Assembly (NCBI RefSeq): GCF_963677005.1
Contig: NZ_OY781616.1
Span: 496,001 to 560,000 of the forward strand
Direction of reading: 5' to 3'
Length of the DNA: 64,000 nucleotides
From: Maridesulfovibrio sp.
GTDB taxonomy: Bacteria; Desulfobacterota; Desulfovibrionia; Desulfovibrionales; Desulfovibrionaceae
Shown here: positions 35,597 to 44,811 of the stretch, piece after piece
How the letters are laid out: every line of letters starts with the position of its first letter
How positions within the stretch are numbered: the stretch's first letter is position 1
Notes under the pieces: model-generated
What the model saw: the letters and a program-made list of their open reading frames with translations, nothing else
Databases searched by the model: none
Told to the model about the DNA's origin: nothing
Program-made: the position numbers and the translations under genes

Positions 35597-36006
35597 CAGC
35601 TTTCTCCTTGTAATAAAATCGTGCAGTACGGATTCCTTAAACTATAACCCGAGATTGTTTTAAATGTCGACAGTTGATTGTAAAGACCTATTACAATCGG
35701 CTTCGTAATGCAGATGATTAGACGCAATTTTCAAAGCAGTTATAAGGTGATGTTGTTAATATTAAGCGGTTTTTTCTGTACACACGGTTTTTTATTCGTA
35801 TTGCGGGGAAAGAGTGTGAGTGTATTATTTTGTTGATGGACAGAAAACGCGTGAATGAGTTATTATAGGCATAAATTATATATTATTAATTGATTTATGA
35901 AGACAGGACCGTTGGACACGTGTCTGAGTGCAGAATAGCGGTTCCTGAGTCCTTATTTCTGTTCGTGACTATATGTGATCAAGGGGTGGGGCCCTGAGGA
36001 GATGTA
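35597..36006. other. AT-rich intergenic region between divergent genes
   Basis: This 410-base stretch separates the chemoreceptor (minus) from the solute-binding protein gene (plus). It is AT-rich in the middle and should carry both promoters, but no site could be assigned with confidence. No open frame or repeat was seen. Confidence 0.5.
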
Positions 36007-36801
36007 ATGCAATTTAGATATCTGACCGTATTTCTTTTCCTGCTGCTTATCCCGTTTAGTTCTTTTGCCGGAGGAGTACTTGTTTCATCCGGAGAGTATG
36101 CTCCGTATACAGGCAAAGATCTTGTACATGGAGGTTTCGTTAACCATGTTGTGGAAGAAGCATTCCATCTGGTCGGGGTGAATGTGGAATTTCAATATTA
36201 TCCGTGGGCTCGTGCTTTTCATCTGGCAACAATCGGCGAATCTCAGGCCGTTTCTTATGTTTACAAAACAAAAAAACGGGAAAATGAATTTTTTCTCAGT
36301 GACGGCATAACCGGTGAACGGCTTGTGCTTTTTACAACCAAAGGGACGCGGCTTCCTTCCGACTGGGAGTCTCTACTCGACCTGAAAGAGTATCTCTTCG
36401 GGGTGACGCGAGGATTTTCCTATACCGATGAATTCTGGGACCTGGTAGACCGGGGAGTGCTTAAGACCGGGGTTGCCAAGAGCGATAAACAGAATTTCAT
36501 GAAGTTGATCAAAAAACGGATTGATGTTTTTCCCGCGGACGAACTTGTAGGCTACACTCTTTTGAGAAACGAATTTGCGCCCGGATTATCCGATACGATC
36601 CGCAGCAGCGAAAAAGCTCTGGCTGAACACATCGGTGTTCTGGCCTTCACAAAAAACAAGGTGGGGGAAAGGCTCAGGGATAAGTTCAACCTCGGCCTGG
36701 CACAATTGAAAGAAAACGGGACATACGAAAAAATGTACGAGTCCCTGTTGAACGGCTATTATACTGTCCGGACTGATTTTCGGGAACCTCCATCGGAATA
36801 A
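36007..36801 (+). CDS. periplasmic solute-binding protein, family 3-like
   Basis: A 264-residue exported protein (signal peptide ending at SSFAGG). The pattern SSGEYAPYTGKDLVHGGFVNHVVEEAFHLVGVNVEFQYYPWARAF is typical of polar amino acid SBP_bac_3-type proteins, as is KENGTYEKMYESLL near the end. No permease or ATPase genes are adjacent, so it is either an orphan receptor feeding a distant transporter or, next to a chemoreceptor gene, a sensory binding protein. Both are inference. Confidence 0.78.
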   Translation: MQFRYLTVFLFLLLIPFSSFAGGVLVSSGEYAPYTGKDLVHGGFVNHVVEEAFHLVGVNVEFQYYPWARAFHLATIGESQAVSYVYKTKKRENEFFLSDGITGERLVLFTTKGTRLPSDWESLLDLKEYLFGVTRGFSYTDEFWDLVDRGVLKTGVAKSDKQNFMKLIKKRIDVFPADELVGYTLLRNEFAPGLSDTIRSSEKALAEHIGVLAFTKNKVGERLRDKFNLGLAQLKENGTYEKMYESLLNGYYTVRTDFREPPSE

Positions 36802-37180
36802 ATATGATGGTTGTGATTTTTTGATTTAAATAATCTTGCGATGTGGTATGGAGAAATAAAAATGTAATTTAATTTATATGTTGCAGGTTGGCTGGTAATG
36901 CAATGCTGTCCCTAAGCTGTTTTTGTTGGATGAAATATGGAGACATGAAAAGCAAAAATATGTTAGTGTAGGTGCATTAATAAGATTTTCATTATATTTC
37001 AGTATGTCTGAAGTTGAATCTGTTTATCTCCTTCTCGCTGCTCCTGATGTTGTCCTGCATGAACAGTTTTTTTACTGCTTCATGCTTTGAAAATCTTCTT
37101 ACAGGTCAGAATACCGATACCGGGTTTGCCGTGTGGCATGGGGAAACCGGGATCGGTTTAATCTAAAGGAGGTTCTATCT
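36802..37180. other. AT-rich intergenic region
   Basis: 379 bases with no supported gene. Only a very strong ribosome binding site (AAAGGAGGT) near the right end is clear. The promoter for the following two-gene unit is presumably inside. Confidence 0.5.
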
Positions 37181-37414
37181 ATGGGTGTCCCCCCGAAAAA
37201 CAATTCCAGGTGGGCGGAAATTGTGACCGGAAAGAAGACGTATACGCTGAAATTTCTGGCTGCAAAAATCCTTCTCGGGCGTCTGATGCGCAGTGTTCAG
37301 GCTGACGGTTCTCCGGATAGTGTTTCCAAGGCAGTCAGTGAGTTACACGCCATTTACACAAAAAATGCAGATAATGCCTCGGCCAAGGAAGATCTGCAGA
37401 CAATGTTCGGGTAG
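37181..37414 (+). CDS. small conserved-looking protein of unknown function
   Basis: A 77-residue soluble protein, mostly helical and basic at the N-terminus (KNNSRWAEIVTGKKTYTLKFLAAKILLGRLMRSV), with no signal peptide or metal motif. It is not recognised. The ATG at 37181 has an ideal AAAGGAGGT site 8-9 bases upstream. It ends 8 bases before the next gene, so the two probably form one transcript and may act together. Confidence 0.6.
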   Translation: MGVPPKNNSRWAEIVTGKKTYTLKFLAAKILLGRLMRSVQADGSPDSVSKAVSELHAIYTKNADNASAKEDLQTMFG

Positions 37415-37422
37415 GAGGGGAT

Positions 37423-38418
37423 ATGCAACAGGTTATGCTTAGTGTTGATGCGGTTGCGGACATGATTTCTGCAGGCAAGACTTTGCTTCTTGCCGGTGAT
37501 GAGGCTCTTCTGGGACAGTTGCCTAAGGGTAAGTGGATCGGAGGAACCATTCCCTATTTCATTTCACATGATAAGGGTGGGCTTGTTTCAACAGACGAGC
37601 TGTTTGTCACTGATATTTCCGATGTTGCAGCGTCAGTTACCATAAAAAAATATGATGAGGATAATCTCGGCACCGTCTACACCGATGCCGGTGACGGGGG
37701 ATTCAGCTTTATCATTATTCCGGCTTCCAGTCCGGCTCATGTATCTTTTGCCCTGAATGCACCCAATTACAGCGATTTCGGTTCACAGCCGCTTGTCGGA
37801 TGGATTTCAGGCGTGCTGCTGGATGATCTCGGCAAGGTTGCCCCGAAGGTTTTCAGCGGCGGCAGCGGTGCGAGCTATGAAAAAGAAGCCCTCGTGATGC
37901 ATGTTGATCTCGCGGAAGGCAAAGCCGTGGATGTGGGGATCATCAATATTTTCGAACAGGGAGACGGAGACACCCTTACTTTCAGCCACGACACCTTTGC
38001 CACAGAGGATGTTGTGATCAACGGAGTTAAGCGCAACTTTGCCGAGTATATCGGGGAGAAGAATCTCGATATCAAGCTGCCCCTTGTTGCGGATTACTAC
38101 GGCGCATTGATCAACATCAGTTTTCAGGCTGTAGACCCTGAAAGCGGCGTAAGCTTCTATGCACCGGTATTTTCCGGCGTCCGCTACAAACATGCGAAAC
38201 CTTTGTCCGACTATGCGGCCTCCTTCGGTAAGCAGCTGTTGGAAAACAACGTTGCCGGAAAGAATATTTCTTTCTCCTGCAACTGCATTCTCAACTACCT
38301 GTATTCCGAGCTGGAAGGAAAGAAGACCGATCCGTTCGTCGGGCCGATCACCTTCGGTGAAATTGCGTACCAGCTTCTGAACCAGACTCTGGTATACGTT
38401 GATATTCACGATATCTAG
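37423..38418 (+). CDS. 331-residue cytoplasmic protein of unknown function
   Basis: No family is recognised with confidence; it may belong to a DUF found mainly in Desulfovibrio-type bacteria. It is soluble, lacks a signal peptide, and its middle is beta-rich. The central and C-terminal parts (PQPLVGWISGVLLDDL-like segment, SFYAPVFSGVRYKHAKPLSDYAASF, ISFSCNCILNYLYSELEG, VGPITFGEIAYQLLNQTLVYV) recall the general layout of FIST_N/FIST_C ligand-sensing proteins. A CNC motif may matter. The gene pairs with the preceding 77-residue one and is followed by a terminator. Confidence 0.6.
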   Translation: MQQVMLSVDAVADMISAGKTLLLAGDEALLGQLPKGKWIGGTIPYFISHDKGGLVSTDELFVTDISDVAASVTIKKYDEDNLGTVYTDAGDGGFSFIIIPASSPAHVSFALNAPNYSDFGSQPLVGWISGVLLDDLGKVAPKVFSGGSGASYEKEALVMHVDLAEGKAVDVGIINIFEQGDGDTLTFSHDTFATEDVVINGVKRNFAEYIGEKNLDIKLPLVADYYGALINISFQAVDPESGVSFYAPVFSGVRYKHAKPLSDYAASFGKQLLENNVAGKNISFSCNCILNYLYSELEGKKTDPFVGPITFGEIAYQLLNQTLVYVDIHDI

Positions 38419-38441
38419 CTTCAGGTCTTTTCATTCAAAGT

Positions 38442-38470
38442 AAAAAGCCGCTTTTGAGCGGCTTTTTTTA
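38442..38470 (+). terminator. Rho-independent terminator
   Basis: AAAGCCGCT-TTTG-AGCGGCTTT followed by a T-run, 24 bases after the preceding stop codon. Confidence 0.88.
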
Positions 38471-38553
38471 TGATCTATTTATAATAATTTAATTTTGTTG
38501 TGAACTTAAAATAATCTGTAAGAGTGCAGGTGCTTCATTTTTGGTTATGGATA

Positions 38554-38652
38554 TTTTGTCATACGAAGGGGCGAAGCCTCGTTGGAAAAGTTTAGGATCC
38601 TTAAACCCTTTTTAAAGGGTTTGAGGCCCCCGGCAGGGCCGCCGGAGGCCTT
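38554..38652 (+). repeat. composite intergenic repeat, copy E
   Basis: Starts TTTTGTCATACGAAGGGGCG and includes TTAAACCC/AAAGGGTTT and GAGGCCCCCGGCAGGGCC then GCCGGAGGCCTT. It is the closest match to copy D. It sits between the unknown two-gene unit and the MFS pump gene. Confidence 0.75.
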
Positions 38653-38669
38653 CTATGATTGAAATATAA

Positions 38670-39902
38670 TTATGAAGCCGAATTTTCATTCTGTTCAAAC
38701 CTTAACTCCCGGCTTCCGGGCCGCAGCCCCCAATACAACACACCTGCAAGCACTACGGAGCAGAACATGGCGATGCCCATGGTGAGCCCGGGATCAATAA
38801 TTCCTGCAAGGGCCGTGACCAGGGCGCTGGCTCCGGCGCCGACCAGCATCTGAAGAGAGTTTACGGCTCCTGAAGCTGTTCCGGCCATTTTCTGCCATGG
38901 GTTGACTGCTTCGCTCATTGCGTTCGGCTGCATCATGCCGAAGCAGAGCATGTTCAGAAGCAGCAGCGGGAGCAGGACGAGAAGGGACGGCTCGCCCTTC
39001 CATATCAGAAGCAGAATTGTACCGGCTGTGGCTATCATCAGGGCCAGTCCTGCGGAAATTATGGGACGGGGATGGATCTCCCATCGGCTCATGATCCGGC
39101 TGACCATGGAACCGAGCATCAGCCCGAAGGACGTTCCGGCAAATACGATTGAATACGTCTGCTCCGACAGATGCATTTTGCCGACCAGAAATCCCGGTGA
39201 TCCGGCTATGTATGAGAACATGCAGCCGAAGCCGAACGCGATGGGAAGCGCAAGGCTCAGGAAATTGCGGTCGGTGAGTATGGATTTGTATCCGGAAACA
39301 AGTTGGTTCATATTGAAAGGCCTGCGCCTGTCCTGCGGCAGGGTTTCGGATACTCCGGTGGCAACGAAAAACAGCAGCACAGCGCCGAGACCACCCTGAA
39401 TTCCATAAATAGCCCTCCAGCCGGAGACGGCCAGAACGCTGCCCCCGATTACCGGAGCCAGCAGCGGAGCAACCCCTACAATCAGCATGATGCCGGAAAG
39501 CCTGCTGCGTGCCTCGGCGCCGGAAAGAGTGTCCCTGATAATGGCAAGGGGAATAAGAATGCAGACGCCCGCTGCAATTCCCTGTACCAGTCTGGAGGCC
39601 AGCAGAAAATGAAAGGAACCGTCCAGCATGCAGGCGAAAGCTGCCAGAGTTGCGGCAAGCAGAGAAACCGTGAGAGTCGGTTTGCGGCCGTAGCGGTCGG
39701 CCAACGGGCCGCCGATTATGGGAGACAGCGAGAATCCTAGCAGAAACAGGCTGAATGTGAGCGCACCCCGGCCGGGAGCGACTCCGAATGCCGATTCTAT
39801 GGAGGGTATAGCAGGCAGGTTCATGTCGATGCAAAGCGGCGGCAGTGCGGCAATTCCTGCCAGTAAAATTGTGTATGCCTTGCTGTCCGGTGTGATATTC
39901 AT
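38670..39902 (-). CDS. Bcr/CflA-type MFS drug efflux transporter
   Basis: A 410-residue, 12-helix major facilitator. The Bcr/CflA start (LLAGIAALPPLCIDMNLPAIPSI), motif A GGPLADRYGRKP and motif C-like GVAPLLAPVIGG are present. Members export drugs such as bicyclomycin, chloramphenicol or peptides by proton antiport. A MarR repressor gene lies 55 bases upstream on the same strand, a common arrangement in which the repressor responds to the pump's substrate. Confidence 0.87.
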   Translation of the reverse strand: MNITPDSKAYTILLAGIAALPPLCIDMNLPAIPSIESAFGVAPGRGALTFSLFLLGFSLSPIIGGPLADRYGRKPTLTVSLLAATLAAFACMLDGSFHFLLASRLVQGIAAGVCILIPLAIIRDTLSGAEARSRLSGIMLIVGVAPLLAPVIGGSVLAVSGWRAIYGIQGGLGAVLLFFVATGVSETLPQDRRRPFNMNQLVSGYKSILTDRNFLSLALPIAFGFGCMFSYIAGSPGFLVGKMHLSEQTYSIVFAGTSFGLMLGSMVSRIMSRWEIHPRPIISAGLALMIATAGTILLLIWKGEPSLLVLLPLLLLNMLCFGMMQPNAMSEAVNPWQKMAGTASGAVNSLQMLVGAGASALVTALAGIIDPGLTMGIAMFCSVVLAGVLYWGLRPGSRELRFEQNENSAS

Positions 39903-39957
39903 GGTAATTTCCTTGCTGATAGCTTGGTTGCTGTGGCTTTGTTTCCCGGCGTAAATA

Positions 39958-40461
39958 TCAGGAGAACTGCTCCATGGGCAGAAACGGTTCCATTCGTGAT
40001 AAAATGCCGATCAGGTCCGTTTTCAGCTCTGCCGGGAGTGTAGCCAGAACTTCATCGTAAGCATTTGCTGTGATGGTTTGAAGGTTTTCGAAAAAATCAT
40101 GTCCGTCTTGCGTCAGGTAAACCAGTCTTTCCCGCTTGTTTTCCGGGTTAGGCAGCTTTTCTACCAACCCCAGTGAAACCAGCCGTGAAACCATGCGGCT
40201 GGTGGCGCACGGGCTAAGACCGGACCCGGTTGCGAGTTCCCCGATTCGTTGTGAACCGTACTTGTATAAGCGGACGATGGCGGTCATCTGACTGAATGAG
40301 AGGTCGGCCGCGCGCATGGATTTGGACATCTGTGAAAAAATACGGTCGGAAGCCATTCCGTGCAGGCAGTCGAACGCTCGTCCAAGTTCGCTTGGCGTAT
40401 CGGTTTTTCGGGATATTTTGTTTTTATGTGCATCCATGCACATGTTTTTAGTGCGCTTCAT
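39958..40461 (-). CDS. MarR-family transcriptional regulator
   Basis: A regulator of 167 residues if started at ATG 40461; TTG 40473 and ATG 40443 or 40437 are alternatives without better ribosome sites. The winged helix is clear: LSFSQMTAIVRLY, RIGELATGSGLSPCATSRMVSRLVSLGLVEKLPNPENKRERLVYLT. It is expected to repress itself and the downstream MFS gene and to release DNA on binding a drug-like ligand. No strong palindrome was found just upstream, so its operator is not assigned. Confidence 0.82.
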   Translation of the reverse strand: MKRTKNMCMDAHKNKISRKTDTPSELGRAFDCLHGMASDRIFSQMSKSMRAADLSFSQMTAIVRLYKYGSQRIGELATGSGLSPCATSRMVSRLVSLGLVEKLPNPENKRERLVYLTQDGHDFFENLQTITANAYDEVLATLPAELKTDLIGILSRMEPFLPMEQFS

Positions 40462-40667
40462 GGGGACCGTCAAGCGACTAAATAAAACTTAATATTGGCT
40501 GTCTGATTTGGTAAGGAACCGGCGGTTCTACTCGTTAAAAGTGTTCAGTTGCGGCTCTGCTGCATGATGTTTAATTCCCATTGGATTTGTTTCTCGCGCG
40601 GGATGCTATGCGCAAAGTCTGAGCAATATTAGGGCTGGTATGTGTAAGGCTTGTATATGGAGGTGTT

Positions 40668-41819
40668 CTATCTGCTGAATTTTGCAGAGAGGAAACGGAA
40701 GGCAATAGGCCCGGTCATGCAGGTTACAAGAGCGAGCAGGACTATGCTGTCTTTGGTCGGTTCGGTTATGAATCCTTCTTTAAGGCCGATCGCTGCGGCG
40801 GCGATTATGAGGCTTAGGCGTGAGGAAAGCAGGGCCCCGGCCTTGAATCCGTCTGAAAGTTTCATACCCCAGAGCGGAAAGGTCATGCATGGCAGGAATT
40901 TGACCAGAACAGAGGCGGCGAACAGGGCCAGCGTGAATAGCAACCGGTCTCCTGAAAGAATGTTGTTCACATCAAACCCCATCCCGACATGAATGAAAAA
41001 CATGGGGATCAGGAATCCGAAGCCGATCACCGATATTTTAGATTCCAGATTATCCTTTTTCCTCAGGACGAATGAAATGATGCATCCACCCATGAAAGCG
41101 CCGAGGACCGGTTCAAGGTGCGCGGCTTCCGAAAGGCAGATGAACAGGAAAAGCAGGGCAAGTGAAACCCTGACTCCCTGCTCCTGCAGGGTCTCGGTCA
41201 GGAGCAGCTTCTCGGCCTTTTCCGGATTCCACCATGCCCACAGCCGTGCCGCCCAGAGTATGAATGCAAAGCCGATGAATAGCGGCAGGGGGGTAAGCAG
41301 GTGCAGTCCTATGCCGTTAACTTTCAGCAGAACGTAAAATGTAATCCCAAGCAGGGTGAGGAAATCGGCAAAAGTTGCTGCAATGAGCACTGTCTGCCCG
41401 AATGTGGTGGATTGTGCCCCTGATTCCTTGAGTACAGGCATAACCAGCCCAAGCGAAGTGGTTGAAAGTATCAGGAGCATGAAGGAATTTTCCGCCAGCA
41501 CCACGGTGCATCCCCAGGCAACCAGCAGGGTGAGTCCGAAAAGAATGATATGGAACCAGAGTGCCTTGCGGCCCTGCCCTCTGAGCAGCTTGAAATCTAT
41601 TTCCATACCGGCCTGGAACATGAGAACCAGAAAGCCGAGTTCCGCAAGGAAGGGGAACCAGTCTCCTTCCATCTGCAGGTTCAGGACACTCTTACCGATC
41701 AGCACGCCGAACAGTATTTCGGCCACAAGCGAGGGTAGCCCCACGCGGCGGCTGAGACCCGGTAGAAACGCTGCCGCGAGGCTGATTATCAGCAGAGCGA
41801 AATCCTGAGTTATGATCAT
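40668..41819 (-). CDS. Kef-type monovalent cation:proton antiporter membrane protein
   Basis: A 383-residue CPA2-family membrane protein with about 12 helices (ALLIISLAAAFLPGLSRRVGLPSLVAEILFGVLIG at the start; LVLMFQAGMEIDF; LLILSTTSLGLVMPVLKESG; FFIHVGMGFDV). It lacks a C-terminal TrkA-N domain, which is instead encoded by the gene 73 bases upstream on the same strand. The pair should form a K+ or Na+/H+ antiporter with its regulatory subunit. Confidence 0.82.
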   Translation of the reverse strand: MIITQDFALLIISLAAAFLPGLSRRVGLPSLVAEILFGVLIGKSVLNLQMEGDWFPFLAELGFLVLMFQAGMEIDFKLLRGQGRKALWFHIILFGLTLLVAWGCTVVLAENSFMLLILSTTSLGLVMPVLKESGAQSTTFGQTVLIAATFADFLTLLGITFYVLLKVNGIGLHLLTPLPLFIGFAFILWAARLWAWWNPEKAEKLLLTETLQEQGVRVSLALLFLFICLSEAAHLEPVLGAFMGGCIISFVLRKKDNLESKISVIGFGFLIPMFFIHVGMGFDVNNILSGDRLLFTLALFAASVLVKFLPCMTFPLWGMKLSDGFKAGALLSSRLSLIIAAAAIGLKEGFITEPTKDSIVLLALVTCMTGPIAFRFLSAKFSR

Positions 41820-41892
41820 TTTATGAACCTGTTATTTTTTTATGCGGTGCGCCTTTTTCAGATTTCAGAATTCTCAGTTATCCGGACTGAGT

Positions 41893-43311
41893 CTAAAACG
41901 CGGTCAGCAGTACTGAGCATTTTGATGCCGCAACAAGGTTCTCCCCGATATTCGGTGTCAGCAGACTTCTGTCGCGGTTTGTGCTGCCTACTATCATCAG
42001 GTCGTATTCGGAACTGAGGGCGGCAATCTCGCGTACCGGGTTGCCCTTGCGGGTGATAAGATCGAATTTGGTCTTATAGATGTGACCGAGTTCGGTCGCT
42101 CTGGAGACCACTTTTTCCTGCCATCCGCTTGTGCCGTCACCGGTGATGAATTCCGGCTCCTCCACCACAGCAATTGAAATTTCTCCCCCCATCTGCCTCT
42201 GAATGTCCACCGCGACTTCCACCGCAAGTTCGGCCATTGCCGAGCCGTTGAACGGAACAAGAAAGCGCTCATAGGGAGCCGATCCTTTTGAAATCAGAAT
42301 CGGGCGGCCGATGTCGTGTGCAAGGCTTATGTATGAAGGTTTTCCGAACGCCTTGAGTAGCCCGGCGTCAAAAGGGGCGGTCACAACCAGACCGTAGTTG
42401 CTTTCCCGGCAGTTCCGGCGGATTATTTCCGGGACGGGGCCGTCCATGGTTTCAATGCCCACGGAAAGATTCTGCGGCCATGTACCGAGGTATTCAAGGT
42501 ATTTTTCCTCGGGAGCCGCATTCAGAAGCGTAACGCTTTTGATCTGGGTGTTCTGGGCCAGATAAAGCGCTTCGTTTACTTCCGCTGCTATACCGTCAGA
42601 TTCCTTTTCCGCTTTCATGACCACCAGAAGTCCCGGACCGTATGCCAGCGGAAAGTGCGGGTTATCGCATTCCAGAAGTCCGCACACGGACTGAAAAACG
42701 GAACTGTCTCCGATAATAACCAGCCTGTCCTCGGAGCGTATCAGAGTGTCCGGCTTGGGGAAAATCAGATTTTCTTCCCGGAATACTGCAACAAGCCGCA
42801 TGCCCTTGCGGCGCAGGTATCCGGCTCTTTTGCCGATTATCAGCAAATGTTCGGATGCTTTTATTTCCATCACATTTGCCGGGCCTAGATTAAGCGGAGT
42901 GACCCTCATTCTCGGGTCCTGCAGATAGTGATAGAGCTGACCTGCAGCAAGTTTGCCGAGTTGAATGACGTTGACGCCGTTTTTCCTTAGCGCCGAGGCC
43001 AGTTCCGAGTCGCGGACAAAGGCTGTGACGTATCGCACCCCGGCTTCGGAGGCCAGTTCGGCGATTATGTTGTTTGTCCGGTCATCATCCGTCAGGGCAA
43101 TCACGTAGTCGAATTCCTTGACGCCGACTTTTTCCAGCACAACCTGGCTGGTGGCATCCTCCACATGGATATCCTTGATTTCCGATGAAATTGCCGCAGT
43201 GCGTTCTATTTCTTCGCGTGATTTGTCCACGAGAGTGACTTCCCAGTCGTCTCCCAGAAGTCTGAGCAGTTCACGGGCTGTTCTTCCTGCCCCGCATAGC
43301 AGTAGTTTCAT
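41893..43311 (-). CDS. TrkA-N/TrkA-C plus universal-stress-domain regulator of the antiporter
   Basis: A 472-residue cytoplasmic protein. Residues 1-120 are a TrkA-N (RCK) Rossmann domain (LLLCGAGRTARELLRLLG; TLVDKSREEIE; VIALTDDDRTNNIIAELA). A TrkA-C domain follows (about 145-225). The C-terminal part is a Usp domain with RFLVPFNGSAMAELAVEVAVDI and GSTNRDRSLLTPNIGENLVAASKCSVLL; the segment before it looks like a second, degenerate Usp. It should gate the antiporter in response to nucleotides. Two palindromes lie 36-75 bases before its ATG. Confidence 0.82.
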   Translation of the reverse strand: MKLLLCGAGRTARELLRLLGDDWEVTLVDKSREEIERTAAISSEIKDIHVEDATSQVVLEKVGVKEFDYVIALTDDDRTNNIIAELASEAGVRYVTAFVRDSELASALRKNGVNVIQLGKLAAGQLYHYLQDPRMRVTPLNLGPANVMEIKASEHLLIIGKRAGYLRRKGMRLVAVFREENLIFPKPDTLIRSEDRLVIIGDSSVFQSVCGLLECDNPHFPLAYGPGLLVVMKAEKESDGIAAEVNEALYLAQNTQIKSVTLLNAAPEEKYLEYLGTWPQNLSVGIETMDGPVPEIIRRNCRESNYGLVVTAPFDAGLLKAFGKPSYISLAHDIGRPILISKGSAPYERFLVPFNGSAMAELAVEVAVDIQRQMGGEISIAVVEEPEFITGDGTSGWQEKVVSRATELGHIYKTKFDLITRKGNPVREIAALSSEYDLMIVGSTNRDRSLLTPNIGENLVAASKCSVLLTAF

Positions 43312-43346
43312 ATCATACCTTCCGGCTCCGGCCGTGCATTGTTGTG

Positions 43347-43385
43347 CAATGGTTTTCCATTGAACTTAAGGTTATACGTATAACC
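43347..43385. promoter_or_regulatory. two palindromes upstream of the antiporter regulator gene
   Basis: CAATGG-TTTT-CCATTG (43347-43362) and the perfect 16-base palindrome GGTTATACGTATAACC (43370-43385). They lie between the divergent TrkA-type and rhodanese genes, closer to the former. They may bind a dimeric regulator of the antiporter operon. Confidence 0.5.
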
Positions 43386-43540
43386 CGGTTGAAGTAAAAT
43401 GAAATATCCGAAAATTCTTCCAGTTCTCCGGCTTTCGTGACGGCCTTGATCTGTACTGAAAATCAACCTCTTACCACAAAAATCATTTCAGCACTTGACG
43501 ACCATGTTGTTTAGCAATAGTTTTCAGTTCGCTTTTTAAA

Positions 43541-43558
43541 TTTGGTAAATTTGCCAAA
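43541..43558. promoter_or_regulatory. palindromic operator before the rhodanese gene
   Basis: TTTGGTAAATTTGCCAAA is an 18-base inverted repeat with one mismatched pair. It ends 20 bases before the rhodanese ATG, so it would overlap the core promoter or 5' leader and suit a repressor, for example of the ArsR type often found with sulfur-handling genes (inference). Confidence 0.5.
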
Positions 43559-43578
43559 TAACCATACTGGAGGACGTA

Positions 43579-43953
43579 ATGAATTTGCTGGACCAGATAA
43601 TTTCTGAAATGGATTTTGATTTTTTAAGTTCCGGAAAGCATACTATGAATGTGGAAGGCATGCGCAAATGCCTTGGAGACAATGACACCGTGTTTATTGA
43701 CGTGCGCACCGGAAAGGAAATCGGCTATGTGTCCTTCCCCTTTGCCACACACATTCCCATGAACGAACTGCCGGAACGTATTTCCGAAGTGCCGCGCGAT
43801 AAACAGGTCGTGCTGTTCTGCTCGTCCGTATTCCGGGCTGCCGTGTCCTATACCTACCTGCGGGCCAACGGGTTTGAGCGGGTTAAGGGAATGGCTGCTT
43901 CCATGGAAGACATGGTTCAGGCTTTCAAGCCCGGTCCGCTCGGCAAGATGTAA
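43579..43953 (+). CDS. rhodanese-domain protein
   Basis: A 124-residue single-domain rhodanese with FIDVRTGKEIGYVSFPFATHIPMNELPERI and the active-site cysteine loop FCSSVFRA, then YTYLRANGFERVKGMAASMEDMVQ. It would carry persulfide sulfur on that Cys. The next gene, 25 bases on, encodes a TauE/SafE sulfur-anion transporter, so a sulfur transfer/export unit is likely. GGAGG precedes the ATG. Confidence 0.87.
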   Translation: MNLLDQIISEMDFDFLSSGKHTMNVEGMRKCLGDNDTVFIDVRTGKEIGYVSFPFATHIPMNELPERISEVPRDKQVVLFCSSVFRAAVSYTYLRANGFERVKGMAASMEDMVQAFKPGPLGKM

Positions 43954-43978
43954 TCGCCAACTCTCGTAATGTAATCTC

Positions 43979-44734
43979 ATGGATACTCTTACCATCGCGA
44001 TATCACTGCTTTCGTTTGCTCTGAGTTTCATCTTCGCTCTCGGCGGGGTGGGCTCTGCTTTGGTGCTTATTCCCACTCTTGTATGGCTTGGAATACCGTT
44101 CAACCTTGCCCGTCCGACTGGGCTGTTTGTAAACGCTCTCAGCATGAGCGGCGCGACTTATTCCAATTTCAGGGAAAAACGGTTGGACCTCAAACTCGGA
44201 ATACCGATAGTGGTTTCATCCGTGGCCATTGCTCCGCTTGGAGCCTGGGTTGGGCATTTGCTGCCGGGACACTACGTGATGTACGCGTTTATTGCGTTTT
44301 TGTGTTTCTCCGGACTGATGATGATGTTTTTCAAAAAATCAAAATATGAAAATCAGTACCGGGAGGACAGACCGTTTACCGGGCCATTTCTTGTGGGCGT
44401 TCTGGCCGGTTTCTTTTCCGGCCTCCTCGGAGTCGGCGGCGGAGGGATCATTTCCCCGCTGATGATAATGCAGGGGTTCAATCCCAAGAAAGTGGCTACG
44501 GTTACCGCGTTTTCTGTTCCGTTTTCGTCCATAACCGCATTTGCCGCCTATGCCCTGATGGGGTCCATTTCCGTGCGGCTGCTTATCTTTGCCGGGCTGG
44601 CCGCATGGGCCGGAGGATACATGGGGACCGGATTTATGCACAATAGAATGAAACCTGGAACTGTGAAGAAGTGTCTTGGCGCTGTTCTTTTGCTGCTGGC
44701 GGCAAGGCTGTTGTGGGTAGTTCTTACCGGATAA
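43979..44734 (+). CDS. TauE/SafE-family sulfite/sulfonate exporter
   Basis: A 251-residue membrane protein with about eight helices in two halves. The family elements are LGGVGSALVLIPTLVWLGIPF with ARPTGLFVNALSM in the first half and GVLAGFFSGLLGVGGGGIISPLMIM in the second. TauE/SafE proteins move sulfite, thiosulfate, sulfoacetate or similar anions. Cotranscription with the rhodanese suggests a sulfur substrate. A stem CTGCCGTC/GACGGCAG follows the stop. Confidence 0.85.
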   Translation: MDTLTIAISLLSFALSFIFALGGVGSALVLIPTLVWLGIPFNLARPTGLFVNALSMSGATYSNFREKRLDLKLGIPIVVSSVAIAPLGAWVGHLLPGHYVMYAFIAFLCFSGLMMMFFKKSKYENQYREDRPFTGPFLVGVLAGFFSGLLGVGGGGIISPLMIMQGFNPKKVATVTAFSVPFSSITAFAAYALMGSISVRLLIFAGLAAWAGGYMGTGFMHNRMKPGTVKKCLGAVLLLLAARLLWVVLTG

Positions 44735-44811
44735 GTCTTTCCGGTCACTGCCGTCAGGCACGGGATTGACGGCAGTATGTAGGAAAAAAATATTGCCCGT
44801 ATGACATCTGG

